DNA from: Neoscytalidium dimidiatum
Lineage: Eukaryota > Ascomycota > Dothideomycetes > Botryosphaeriales > Botryosphaeriaceae
Assembly (NCBI GenBank): GCA_037367355.1
Contig: CM074696.1
Coordinates: 1,302,001-1,366,000, forward strand
Reading direction: 5' to 3'
Length of the DNA: 64,000 nucleotides
In this document: in pieces, positions 35,146-46,759 of the stretch
Position numbering within the stretch: position 1 is the stretch's first letter
How the letters are laid out: the number at the start of each line of letters is the position of its first letter
Notes under the pieces: generated by a model
What the model was told of the DNA's origin: nothing
Seen by the model: the letters and a program-made list of their open reading frames with translations, nothing else
Databases searched by the model: none
Program-made: the position numbers and the translations under genes

Positions 35146-38100
35146 TTAGGGCACTGTGTTGTCCCACAAACTCCTGACTGTCACTCCGTCCACCCACGCG
35201 CCGCCTGTATCGTCCTTCTGCACCGTATAACCAACTTCTTTGCTCTCCCCTGGCAGCAGCCAGAAAGCATTGCTGTCGAAAAACACCACAGCGCCCTCCG
35301 GATAATCGAGCCACACCCATGCTGCCACGCCATTTTCGGCTGTCACAATGAATTTCCCGGTGCCAAAGTCTCCTGAATGTGTCACCGAAAGAGCCGGGTC
35401 AACCAGTTTGGCGTCTGCCAGAGTACTTGCATGCCACCAATTGCGATGTGTGAAGGTGGTTGTTGTATTAGTGTTGGGGAGCGAGCCTTCGACGTTGACA
35501 CGCAGGACGAGCAATGCGTCAGTAGGGTCGAAGCCAGCAAGGATTTCGTTCGTGTTTGCACTCAGAACGCGGGTGGTATTAATCGCGCCCACCTCGACGG
35601 GCGCAGAAGTGGGGATGCTTATGTTTAGCGGCGTGCCTGCATAGGTGACCCAGCTGAAGTTTGCAGTCCCCGAAGCTGACGTCCAGAGGTCGGATGTAAC
35701 ATAGACTTCGAGGTCGCCAGTAGTACGGTTCCAGAAGGGAGTTATGATTACATTTTGGTAAATGTCTTTCGCAACGTAGTGCAACACCTTCCAGCGACCG
35801 TCGTACTCAATGCTGGCCCAGGTCGGTGCTTGCCAGATGTCTTCGAGCTGCCAGTAGAGCGAACCGAGCTGCCGCTCAGGCCTACCGCTGCCTCGACGAT
35901 AGAACATAATTTGGCTTTGATAGAAGTCCGCCTGGAAGATCTGCGTTGTATGGCACCACGCGGAGAAGTTGGCGATTGGATCTTCCTTGTTGGGAACAGG
36001 ATACCACCGTTGCGCTGCGACGGTCATCTCACCCATGCCCTTGGTTGTGTTGGCAAAGTTGGTCGTATTGAGTCCACCCGGAGGATAGTGGTGATTGCGA
36101 AGCTGTATGACGGAGGAATTGAGCCAGAGATCTTCCTCGTCTACAGCTTGTCGCCATGTCTGAAGAGACGGCATGGAGTGATATCCGAACTCGTTCGAAA
36201 ACCGTCCTACAGGATAGGAGCTATAGTTGAAGGCTAGAGCGCTGTTGTAGTTGTAATAATCTGTGTCACCATAAATCGCACCAGGAGTCTTGTTCTCATA
36301 TCTCTCGATCATCGGCCTTGGAGCGCTGTGGTTGAGATACAGCCAACCATTTGTGGTAGAAGATGGTGCATAGGAGATGCTGCGACTGTTGCCGAAGACT
36401 ACTGGAACTAAAGTGTCCAGGAACAGTGTCTCGTACTCTTGGACCAGGCGAGGATAATCGCTAGGGGACGCTTTTTCCGCAGTAGGGAGCTCCAAATTCT
36501 CCAACTCGTTGCCGCCAGCCCACATTGCCAAAGATGGGTGGTGATTCACGCGACGAACTTGATAGGTAGCTTCCGCACGAACATTGTCGAGGAACTCTTG
36601 GTCCACAGGATAAAGAGCATCGCCAAACTCGAACTCGCTCCAAAGCAGGATCCCCATTTCATCGGCAAGATCGTACATGAAATCCGGGGAGTAAGCACCA
36701 GAAGACCATACTCGCAGCATGTTCTGATTGCCCTTGACTACAGCATGGAAGAGTTGTCTGATGCGGTCTTCTGTGACACGGACCCAGAAAGCATCTGGTG
36801 GAATAAAATTGGAGCCCTTCGCATAGAATTCACGGCCATTGACCTCAAAGTGCCAATTGTTACCTGGGGCAATTCCCTGAGAGAGCTGTTCATCAGAGAT
36901 TGGTGATTCGTTCAAGACGATGGTCCTGAAACCGGTTCGTTTATTGACAGTCGCCAGGGAGGCGTTGCCCGTGCCGATAATAGATATATCTAGATTGTAG
37001 AGAACCTGGGAACCGAGACCACTTGGCCACCAGAGTTCCACGGAGTCTGGAGAAACGATGGTGCTTCCGGTAATGACACCTTCGCCAGTTGAGATATTCG
37101 ACAGCGTGCCGGAAGTCACAGTTGTATTCTTTGTGTCGCGAAGCTGGAAGGTCAGGCTTGCTCCCTCTGGAAGTTGCCCGAGGAAATCGATACTGGCGTT
37201 GAGAACCCATGGCTGTGACTGGTCTGGCGGCAAATTGTTCAACTGGCCCTGTCGATATATGTCAACCAAGGTATTTCGTACATATATTCCTTCTGACCCG
37301 AGCTCTACGACGTAAGCGGGCTGCCAAGGACCTGCGGGAGCGAAGGCAGGGCCCTAGAGTTGTAAGCAAAGGTTCTCACATAGCGATTAAAACAAAAGAG
37401 AAATTTCCAGCTTACCCAATCCCAACCAAAGTCGCTTTGCTCCTTGCGGATGAAGTGGCGGTTCGGAAACTCGAACAGACCTTGGACACCATAAGGCCAA
37501 GTTTCTTGTCCCGGTTGAGCGGCTATTTCGTTCGCTATAGTCGGAGCACTGCCGAAATTGATGCTGAGAATCGGTGGCTCTGAACAGGTGTTCAAAATGT
37601 CTGAGACCTCAAAATAGTACTGGCGGAACTGATTGTTCGTGGCAGCCACATGCTGTCCACACAGCTCAATGCTCGTGAAGGTGTCAAGGCCGTTGAAGAC
37701 GAGATATGTGGAGGAAGCATGGGTGTCCCTGTTTCGAAAGTTAGCGCAGTCTCAATGTTTCATTCTGGCAACGGCCGTGCCCTTCGATAGCGATTCTGTC
37801 TCGCAGAACAATTTGCAGGGTATGAGATAGACACAGGATTAGAAGCCCGTTTAGCTATGGAAGTCCTGATTGGTGCAGATGGAAGGTTGGGAAGAAGGCA
37901 CATCCATCCATGAGGTGGCGCTGGTGAGAAATGACGCAACATAAGTGGTTGCCTATGACGTAGCGGACGATCGCTGACGAAGGCGCAACAGATGATATAA
38001 ATCATTGCAAAGCCTAAAAGCAGGCTGCGCAGGGCGAATTCTTCTGGTGTGTCGAGATCGTGTTTCCAGAACAGAAACTGACGGGTGCCTGGCGCTGGGT

Positions 38101-38530
38101 GGGCGCATGCATGGCCAGGGCCCGGTGCACCAACCACGGGCTGGTGGCGCCGCCGCCAGCGCTCAGGCAGCCTGACGACCAACGACCCCCGGCGCCGAGA
38201 CGAAGAAGACGAGGGAGAACAGGAACAGAGAGCACCGGTTGATCAGCCAGGCGAGACGTACAGAGAAGTGAGCGGAGCTGATGTGTAGGTCCAATTGGCC
38301 CAAGCAACCCAACGCAGATTAAAGTCATTCAGTCCGTAGTATGGGTCGCCAATGACCTGGGCCGCGAAAAGATCAAGATGGGCCTGAGACGGCAGCTGGG
38401 CAGGGACTGAGACATTCAGCGACGGATTGGACAGTGTCCACTGCGGCCCAGAGAGGTCTATGACGCGCTGGGCGGCGACAGGGGCCACGGCAGCAAGGCT
38501 CAGGACAGCTTGGTGGTCCCAACGACGCAT
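35146..38530 (-). CDS. secreted beta-mannosidase, GH2
   Basis: Exons 38262-38530, 37416-37728 and 35146-37353 encode 929 residues, close to Aspergillus MndA. The enzyme releases terminal beta-1,4-mannose from manno-oligosaccharides. A signal peptide is likely at the start ([13 protein letters not shown], cleavage before QRVIDL). Other blocks: [53 protein letters not shown] and NFIPPDAFW. The acid/base Glu is in WAGGNELEN (about E477) and the nucleophile in SNEFGYHS (about E582). Many N-x-S/T sites fit secretion. Intron 1 is unusually long (533 nt); intron 2 is 62 nt. An in-frame ATG at 38644 would add 38 residues ahead of the signal peptide and is less likely. Divergent from the Zn2Cys6 gene. 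Confidence 0.93.
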
Positions 38531-39112
38531 GATGGAGCTTGAGCTGTGAGCACGAACAAGAGCACCGGAGGGATTGGCAAGCCACAGGAGAGCGGCGATG
38601 GCAGCAACGGCTGCCGCCAAGAGGGCCTTTATAGAAGAGCGCATGCGGCTGCGGCGGACAGCGGAGGCGGCGCGGGGGTGATGCAATGAGGAGCAGACGG
38701 ATGGATGGCCCAGATGCGACTGTGCCATCGACGGACAGGCACGAACAGGGCACGGCGTGGGGTTGGACGGCAGACGGGCAGCTAGCACGGCAGGACGGGC
38801 AGGGCGGGCAGGACGGGCATGACGGGCGCGACGGGCTGCGACGGGAAGCGGCAATCATGCATCTTTGAGGTATGCCGGACCAGGAGAAGTGGCCGAGAGC
38901 GGGAGCTACGACAAACGAGAGCGGGCGGAGCTGTCCGGGAGCGCCAGGGCGGGGCGTAGGCTGGGGAGACGAGGCAAGGATCGCCGCACGTGAGCCCAGC
39001 ACCAACGCTGCCAGTGCGAGCTGCCCGCCAGCCCAAACTCGAAGCAAGCCGACACCTAAACTGCCAGAATCCGAGTCGAAGGGCCTCCGGATGACCCCAA
39101 TCCTCACGCACC
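38531..39112. promoter_or_regulatory. shared divergent promoter, beta-mannosidase / Zn2Cys6 regulator
   Basis: 582 bp, GC-rich with a repetitive GGCAGGACGGGC-like run near 38790-38840. It sits between the two start codons facing apart. Regulator binding sites cannot be assigned by eye. Confidence 0.5.
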
Positions 39113-41719
39113 ATGGCCGAACCCGACTCCAACGCCGAATCCGCCCGAAAACGCCGCCGCGGCGCGCGAAGCAACCGCCCGTGCGATCCGTGTCGGCGCC
39201 GCAAGACCAGGTGCATCGTCGAGTCTGGCTCCGCCGGCGAGTGCACCGTATGTCTGTACAGACAGACAAAGTGCACCTACGAGGAGTCGCCCCCTGAGCG
39301 CCCGCTGCCCCGCCGCCCCTCCAGCACCGCGACCTCCACCTCCACCGTCGACGCCGCCGCCGCCCAGCGCCATCAGGCCCCGGGAGAGGTCGCCCATCTG
39401 TCGCCTGCCAGCGGCGAAATCCCGAGGTCTGCTCCAGCCCTGCCGCCGTCCACCGCCGTGCGCACCAACGAGGAGCTTCCCTCTGATGTCCTCAGCTCTG
39501 GCGAGGCCTCGGCCGCCGCTCTCGAGGCCGCGCGCGAGCGCCAGCGCAATGGGGAGACCGTCAGCGATGCCGACCGCGCCAAGGGGGAGAAGTCCCTGGG
39601 GCTCGATCTTGCCCGATTCGCTGAGCTCTACGGCCTCGGGAGCGACATGGAACCCATCCTGATGGTCCGTTTCCGCCGTCCCTGCTCCTTGGCACCCCTA
39701 CTGAACAGAGCTGCAGCGCCACCGTCCTTATGATCCTATCCACCACGAGTTTCGTCTGTCCACCCATTCCATCCGCCGCGTCCTGGAGTGCGACCAAGGC
39801 GTAGAGTATCCGCTCTGTTTTCACATAGTGTGTCTTACCTGGCTCTGGACCGAGCCACATGACTGATTCGACTGCAGGTCACCGACGAGAAGGCTGCCGG
39901 CTACTCGCCCGGCTTCCAAGAAGTAGACGCCATTGAAGCCTGCGTGAAGCCTTACGGAGAGCGCCTTGTTCGTCTGTTCTGGCGTGTCGTTCAGCCTTCA
40001 TACCCCATTCTATACAAGAAGGGCTTCATGGAGAAATATTCAAAATCATATCGACTGATATCAGGCCCTCTCCTGGGAGCCGTCTATCTCAACGCCATCA
40101 ACTGGTGGCACTTTGACCCCTTGCTCTCAACACATCCGCCCCCGGAACTTTCCAATCTGAGGAGATTGACATTGCACGCTATTCAAAATTCTTATCACCG
40201 TCCACGATTGTCTTCGATAGAGTCAATTCTTCTTCTCCTGCAGTGCAAGCCCGAAGATCCACTGAATCCAGACCATACGTTCGGTTGGGGGTTGACTTCG
40301 CAGGCTTTGGCTATTGGCGAGGCTTGCGGCCTTCATCTCGACGCCTCTGCATGGGCTATACCCGAGTGGGAGCGGACGTTGCGAAAGCGGCTCAGCTGGG
40401 CCCTGTATATGCAAGATAAATGGACAGCCTGTGCCCACGGCCGGCCGAGCCACATCACTGACGACGAATGGGGAGTGAAAGATCTTGATCGCGGAGACTT
40501 TGCCGACTGCGAACCAGACTCGGATGAGCCTGCCGCATCAGCCGTCCTGGCCGGCCAGGAGCAATTCTTGCAAATGGTGCGACTGTCAAAAATCCTTGAT
40601 GTCATACTCAAGAAGTTCTATTCTGTCAAGGGTTGCGTAAACCAGGACACTGTCGACCTTTATACGAAAGCCCAGCCCATTATAGATTCCTTGGCAACGT
40701 GGTACAGGTCTCTGCCACGAACCTTGTATATGGACTCACTGCCTCCCAGACAGCTCTGTCCGAATGGTGAGTCTGTTTCCTATGCAATTTGCATATTGCA
40801 AGAAAGATGTTTCTGCAAGAAACCATCTTGCAAATGACGACAAAATTGGCTATATTCGCAAATACTTCCTGGCATGCGTACCGGCAATTCCCGTCGATTC
40901 GCGGGTTCACATCAAGCCGACCTAAATGCGCACCGGCATTCCCAATGCGGCCTTGTGGGTTGAACGGTGGCACGGCGAAAGCCTCTCTTTGAAAGCTCAA
41001 AGAGTTCTCATTGTTACCAAAAAGGCCGGTCCTCCTTACTGATTGCTGACAGGTTATCTTCATCTTGCCTATTTTGGAGTCACAACCCTGCTACTCCGAA
41101 GGCTCGTGAGGTCCACGGCTCTGGCTCCTCTTTGTTTGGATATATCGGTGCTGAACGCAGTTCGACAATACGCATATGATACCGCGATGAAAGCTACTGC
41201 TCTAGTTGCGTCACTCCGGCCGGAGCATTTGGACGCATTTTGGTATTTTGGTACGTTCGTCGCGCAAGGCCTACCAGTAATGGGATCGATTATCGCGCGG
41301 GATCTGAACACTAATCTCTCGTCTGCGCAGTATCGCCTTACCTCTTTTCTGTTATTGGATCTTTTACGACGCTCTTATTAGTCACCTCGCTCACCCCATC
41401 TGAGCGAGATCATTGGCGTGAGACACTAAATTCGTATATTTGGACACTGCGCACTATGAGCAAGTCCAACGAGCCCATTCGATACGCAGTTAATCGTCTA
41501 GAAGGAGCCATTCTGCGAGGACTTGAGCATGCGCTTGTCATCGCCGTGGACGGCCCATCTACGGAGATGGCTGAGACTCCTCAGCAAACCTTCGAGGCAG
41601 GCGTCAACGGTTTCGGCTTTGGATTTACCGAAGTCAACGATTGGGATTTCCAGGGCCCGATGCACCTTGGTGCCTTCGATTATCTGAGCAACAATGCACC
41701 TACTGCAAATCTGCAGTAA
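39113..41719 (+). CDS. Zn2Cys6 transcription factor with fungal-specific domain
   Basis: Exons 39113-39664, 39717-39827, 39878-40766, 41053-41250 and 41331-41719 encode 712 residues. The binuclear cluster is C-x2-C-x6-C-x9-C-x2-C-x6-C, with cysteines at 24, 27, 34, 44, 47 and 54, after a basic RKRRRGARSNRP. The fungal transcription-factor domain starts at about 250 (YGERLVRLFWRVVQPSYPIL) and includes RKRLSWALYMQDKWTACAHG, RPSHITDDEW and, after the last splice, PYLFSVIGSFTTLLLVTSL. Its layout recalls the Dal81/TamA group, a tentative placement. The 111 nt second exon (RHRPYDPIHHEF) is needed to join the DNA-binding and middle parts. Intron 3 is 286 nt. Position between two CAZyme genes makes it a candidate local regulator. 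Confidence 0.88.
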
Positions 41720-41966
41720 TTAGCTCGGTGACCGTGTCTGGTGTGGGGCTATCAGGCTCTCTGCCGGAAGCGTATTTGGATCTTTAGGACTGTGTCCCGC
41801 CGTCTCCACGATCTTCAGAATACCCAGTTTCGACAAACCTGCCAAGGGTTGTTAGCTCCATTTTGGCCATTTCTTCAGCATATGTCATTGGTTTCGATTC
41901 TCGCGCCTTTGCGTCTCATTTAGTCGTCATTAGCTGTGTTCTGGTCATAATTGGTGGGGTTGCTAT
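41720..41966. other. short convergent interval
   Basis: 247 bp between the stops of the Zn2Cys6 and GH32 genes, so their 3' untranslated regions probably overlap or nearly touch. Confidence 0.5.
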
Positions 41967-43568
41967 TTAAAGTTGCTTGGACAGACGGAGCGAAACATCA
42001 GCCAGCTGCACCGAGCCGTCTTCCACAAAGATACCCAGTTCTTTAATCTCTTGTCTTGCGTCCTCTACTTTTCCGTTCAATTCATCATTCGTGTTTCCAT
42101 GCGTTGCAGTCGTTTCGGATGCGGTGAGTTGCGGGAGGCGATAGCTTATGGACCTACCCCCGACGAATATCTCCAGCACATTCGCTTTTAAGACAACGGT
42201 GACGGTCCCATCCACAACAATTCCGTTGTGGCGCGCAATTTCGGGCCCGTCGACCTCCCTCGGGAAATACAGCTTGTACTGGTCGGCCCAGAAGTCGTCA
42301 AGCGGCGGGCTGTCAGAAAGCAGTACGACGTCGAAGGAGTTCGCTGCGGTCGGTTCAAAGCGTAAACGATGTCCCTTCATGTTCTCGTCGGCCCGGAGCA
42401 ACAGGCCAAATGACGTGGCATCGTGGGATGCGATGTCAAACTGGAAAAGATAATCGACGGGGTCGGCAGCATGTCGTACCGGGAGAAAGTGCGCCGACGT
42501 CCTGCCGATGGAGGTGAGCTGCAGATCAGCAGGCAACTTGCCGGCATCAAGCTCAGCAGCAGTTGTGAAGGCAGCCCGGAGAGCCTCCTGGCTCGGTTGG
42601 ACGACCAGATATCCATTCGCGTCGGCCGAAACCTCCCTCGGCGTGCCCATGTCTCCGCCCCACAACCACTTCCCGTCACCTTCGTAGCGGTCTGCTATCC
42701 AGCCGAAGTAGACACGCTTCGTGGCATCCCCGGCCTTGGGGCAGGACTTCGCGGCGTACCAGCGTCGGGCGTCGAGCCTGCCGCCCGAGGCAGCGCGAGG
42801 GGTCCGGAAGGGACCTCTCGGCGAAGAAGCGATCTTGTACACGGTGCCGGCGTTGGGCGAGGAGAATCTCGAATAGACCAGGTACCAGCTGCCGTTCGGC
42901 AGGGAGAAGAGCTCGGGACACTCGGGGCAGAAGAGGTCGTTGGGCGCGAACAGGGGCTCGGGCTCGACGGTCCAGTGGTCAAGGTCGGTGGAAGTGAGGA
43001 GGGCGATGCAGCCGCGGGTCCAGAAGGGGCCGGATGCCAGGCGGGTGGCGACGAGCATCCAGTAACGGCTCTCGTCGGGGTTGAAGAAGACATAGGGATC
43101 CCGGAAGTCGATGTCTTCGAAGAGGGTGCCCTCGGAGGGCGAGGTCATGGTGATGGGGTGGGTGGGCTGGGTGAAGACGGAGCCGTGCTTGTCGGTGGAG
43201 GTGGCGTGCAGAATGACCTGCTTGCCGCCCTGGGAGAGGTTGTAACCGGTGTAGAAGACGTGCATGTTGCCGTCGGGCCCTTCGACGGCAGAACCGGTCC
43301 AGGCACCATCGGCATCGGGAGCAGCTGGAGTCTTGCCAGGACGCAGGGCGGGGCGGTCGTCGCGCTGCCAGGTCACGAGGTCCTTGGAGCGCAGGCGGTG
43401 CCACGAGGAGCGGAGTCTCGGAGGGTGGTGGATGGTGTTGGGAGGCGTAGCCAGGTGGAAGACATGATAGGTATCATCGACTAGAATGGGAATAGCATCA
43501 GCAGCAGCCTGGGTGTTGGAAGGGCGGCTGTAGGAAGAGGGCTTCTGGTCGAGGACGAGAGAAGGCAT
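41967..43568 (-). CDS. GH32-family protein (fructan/sucrose hydrolase-like)
   Basis: A single exon; from the ATG at 43568 it has 533 residues. GH32 enzymes cleave beta-fructosides through a five-blade propeller and a C-terminal beta-sandwich. Seen: WTGSAVEGPDGNMHVFYTGY, the transition-state motif in DIDFRDPYVFF (about 157), the acid/base block CPECPELF (about 214), and a sandwich domain from about 340. The usual WMNDPNG nucleophile block is not present. Its place is taken by AADAIPILVDDTYHVFHL, where D24 may be the nucleophile but lacks the PNG context. No signal peptide is seen from this start. The frame is open upstream to 43859, with an in-frame ATG at 43655, and an upstream exon cannot be excluded. 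Fructanase, invertase or an inactive relative are all possible. Confidence 0.8.
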   Translation of the reverse strand: MPSLVLDQKPSSYSRPSNTQAAADAIPILVDDTYHVFHLATPPNTIHHPPRLRSSWHRLRSKDLVTWQRDDRPALRPGKTPAAPDADGAWTGSAVEGPDGNMHVFYTGYNLSQGGKQVILHATSTDKHGSVFTQPTHPITMTSPSEGTLFEDIDFRDPYVFFNPDESRYWMLVATRLASGPFWTRGCIALLTSTDLDHWTVEPEPLFAPNDLFCPECPELFSLPNGSWYLVYSRFSSPNAGTVYKIASSPRGPFRTPRAASGGRLDARRWYAAKSCPKAGDATKRVYFGWIADRYEGDGKWLWGGDMGTPREVSADANGYLVVQPSQEALRAAFTTAAELDAGKLPADLQLTSIGRTSAHFLPVRHAADPVDYLFQFDIASHDATSFGLLLRADENMKGHRLRFEPTAANSFDVVLLSDSPPLDDFWADQYKLYFPREVDGPEIARHNGIVVDGTVTVVLKANVLEIFVGGRSISYRLPQLTASETTATHGNTNDELNGKVEDARQEIKELGIFVEDGSVQLADVSLRLSKQL

Positions 43569-44226
43569 GGCAGCGGAAGGGTGGTCTGGCGGATCCTGAG
43601 AGAGAGGCATCAGGCCGCTGGTGGTGAGAGTGGTAGTGATATAGCAATTGACCATGAGGGCAGCACGATGGGCGGGCCCACGACGCCCCGAGTCATGGGA
43701 ACCCCCGGCCAGGCTTAACGGCCTCGGCGTGGTGGGCCCGCCGGTGCACCGCCGGCCGGCCGGAAGCGCACGACAGCACAGGGCAGCCGGCCGACGGCAG
43801 CAGGCTAGCTGGTTATCGACACAGGCCTTGGGCTGGGCGGCGGGACGCTGGAGTGGCACAGCGGTACCGTATGTTGTACTAGGCTCTCCCCGGTCAGCGG
43901 GCGCTCATCAGGGTCGCCTGCCGCAACGCCAGGAGCACTAAGGAACCTCACGCTGCGCGGACGCCCCAAGCCCCAGGTTTCCCCAGACGCGACGACCTTG
44001 CTCGTTGTTTGATACAAGGCTTTGGCCGTGGTGTGCGACTCGAACGATCGAGAGCTTGATCCACCAGCCGCGGCGGCTCTTCAATTGCTCGTTTCCTCTC
44101 CGTCCTCTCGCCTCTTCTCCTTCGCTCGCTTCGTGCCGAAGGAACATCTGTACCACCTCCCTCCTCGCTGGCCTCACGCATCGCACCGCACCGCTTTCGC
44201 CTGCAGTGTGACAGCAATTCGGCATC
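43569..44226. promoter_or_regulatory. shared divergent promoter, GH32 / sugar transporter
   Basis: 658 bp of GC-rich DNA with GCCGGCCGG repeats near 43752-43792 and pyrimidine-rich sequence before the transporter ATG. The arrangement would allow co-regulation of an extracellular or intracellular sugar hydrolase with an importer. Confidence 0.5.
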
Positions 44227-46759
44227 ATGGTGCGCATCGAGCATCCGTACGCGTGGCTTTTCTGCGCCTTCGCGGCTCTAGGGGCTTGCTTGTACGGTTA
44301 TGATGGTACGTTTAGGCCCTTCTCATCCGACTCGTCCCGCCCGCAACGCCGCCTCTCCCGCCCGGCGCGTCGTCCCCGAGTGTCCCTTTTTATTTTTCCC
44401 CGCCCTCATTTCCGTTTTTCGTGGCGTCTCAACGCCTGAAAGAAAGGCTATTGACGGGACGCATTGTCGCGTTATCGCGCATTCGATGCCACGGCGCCAT
44501 GGAGAAGAGCGACACTCACTCATTGCTGCAGGCGTGTACTTCACGGGTGTCAGTGCGATGGACACGTTCATTGAGCACTTCGGCACGCCCAAGGCCGACG
44601 GGTCTGGCTACGAGATCAAGGCGGCGGACTTGTCGGTCATGACCTCGATGATCAACGTGGGCGAACTGGTGGGATCCCTGACGGCGGCCCCATTGAATGA
44701 CTTCTTCGGCCGCAAGGGCGTCTTCCTCATCGGAGCGATAACGGTCATCATCGGGGTGGTGCTGCAGCTGGCCACCGACCACAGCCATGGCCTCATCATC
44801 GGCGGCCGTATCGTGCTGGGCTACGGCGTGGGCGCCTTCTCGTCCACGAGCCCGCTGTACATCGGCGTAAGTGCTTATTTTCTGTGTTTTGCTTTTTTTT
44901 TTTTTTTTCGTTCCGCTTTGCGTGTGAATGCGCGCGCCTGGAGGCCCGCACCCATTGGCAGGAGAAAACAGCCGCGAGAGTGCATAGACGCGAATTAGAC
45001 GCCCCATCCCGGACCTGCAGAGCGCCTCGACCCCCTTTCGATCCACGAAGCGGACCCTGAATCTCGACGCTGGACGGCGAACAGACGGACGGCGAGCGGC
45101 AGTGGGCGGCAGTTCGTCTCGGTGCAATCCTTCGGCTCCGGGTACCCGCTCTGTGGCCATAGCTTTCGGACCTGCTCCATCCTGAGCCCGGATAAACGAC
45201 CGACGACCATAGATCCTGAAGGTGCGGGTGGAGAAAGAGCGGCTGTGGCTTGCCAATCGCTTTATGCGCCGGTCGACTTTCTCTGGCGGGAAGTCAGTCG
45301 CATGTGGAGCTTAATGAGGCGGATCTGGAGCTGCACGTTATGCCGATTGGGCCAGGAGCTTGGGACTCTGCTCGCACGCAGGCCTCCACGGCCGTATAGC
45401 GAGCCTCCCAAGCCAAGCCTAAGGCCTCACCCGGCCGCCGGCCGGAGACCTCCTCTTTCCACTTCCTTTGATCTTCAATATTTCTGGTGCACGGCGCACC
45501 GGGAGACGATAACGGACGACCATGAGCTGACCGGTTTGATCAACAGGAAGTGGCGCCCACCCATATCCGCGGCCCGCTGCTTATGTGCTGGCAGCTCACC
45601 CTGTCCGTCTCACAGATCGTGGCTGCCGCCATCAACCGGGGCACCGAGTCTATGCGGACGACAGCCGCCTACCGCATCCCCATGGCGATTCAGCTGGTCT
45701 TCCCGCTGCTCGTGCTTGCCTTCCTGTGGTGGGTGCCTGAGTCTCCGCGCTGGCTGCTGCGCAAGGGCAAGCCCGAAAAGTGCGATGACGCCCTCCGCCT
45801 CATCCACCGTGAGGACAAGACGTACTCGCCCCAGAGCGACATGGCTGCTCTTCAGCAGGACATTGACCATGAGACTGCCCTGGCGAAAGACTCGTCCTGG
45901 TGGGACCTCGTCCGTGACCCTATTGAGCGCCGCAAAGTCGTCTACTCGGCCGGTGCTCTCATCGCCCAGCAGATCAACGGTATCCAATGGTTCTACTACT
46001 TTGGCACCGTCTTCTCCAAGGCTATCGGTCTCGAAGACCCTTTCCTCATGACTCTGATTGTCTTCATCATTCAGGTCGTGGTCGTCTTCGCGGCTGTGCT
46101 TTGCGCGAACAAGATCCCTCGTAGACCCCTTCTGCTCATTACTACCGTGATCATGACCATTTCCATCTTCATTGTGGGCTGCCTGGGCATTCCCGGCGGA
46201 GAGGTTTCCAAGACGTTCGGTAAGGTCATTATCAGTTTCGTCATCATTGAGATTACCGCTTTCAACTTTGCATGGGGACCACTCGGTTGGACCATCGTAA
46301 GTGCTTCGAGTCCACCAGATTTGCTTCTCTCTGTTAGCTGACTGCTTTCTAGGCATCTGAGATGGCCGTTGGCCGTAACCGCAACAAGATTTATGCTATC
46401 GCGGTTGCCTGCTTCTGGGTCACAGTCTGGGTCACCGTCTTCACGCTGCCGTATCTGTACTACTCGGCCGACCTTGGCCCAAAGACTGGCTTTGTCTACA
46501 CCGGACTTTGTTTCGTTTCGCTGGCGTACGTTTGGTTCTGCGTTGGCGAGGTGACGGGTAGGACGATGGAAGAGATCAACGAGTTCTTCATGAGGGTAAG
46601 TACATGTTTCTGTAAGGGGAAGAATCGAGCTCTCTAACCCTCAATCTATAGGGAATTCCCGCCCGTAAGTGGGCTGAGCAGCCTCGTCTGCATCAGTCCG
46701 AGGCCGGCTCCGAAACTTACGAAGTATCGCACGAGAAGCCCAAGACCGCGGAGGCCTGA
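44227..46759 (+). CDS. MFS sugar transporter
   Basis: Exons 44227-44305, 44532-44866, 45547-46296, 46353-46595 and 46652-46759 encode 504 residues with about twelve membrane helices. Sugar-porter signatures: GACLYGYDG, LNDFFGRKG after helix 2, GRIVLGYGVGAFSSTSPLYI, EVAPTHIRGPLL, PESPRWLLRKGK, the substrate-contacting QQINGIQWFYYFG and NFAWGPLGWTI with EVTGRTMEEINEFF at the end. It is a plasma-membrane hexose or oligosaccharide importer; the exact sugar is not readable. The 680 nt second coding intron is much longer than its neighbours and contains a long T run. The C-terminal tail is hydrophilic (YEVSHEKPK). Divergent from GH32. Confidence 0.92.

Noticed and set aside
37760..38328. Minus-strand open frames inside the beta-mannosidase gap
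   Set aside because: Exon joins required by the enzyme family skip this whole interval, and the frames have no family motif.
42423..43484. Open frame of 353 codons on the plus strand
   Set aside because: It lies antisense over the GH32 gene, which has clear family motifs; composition is Gly/Glu/Val-rich shadow.
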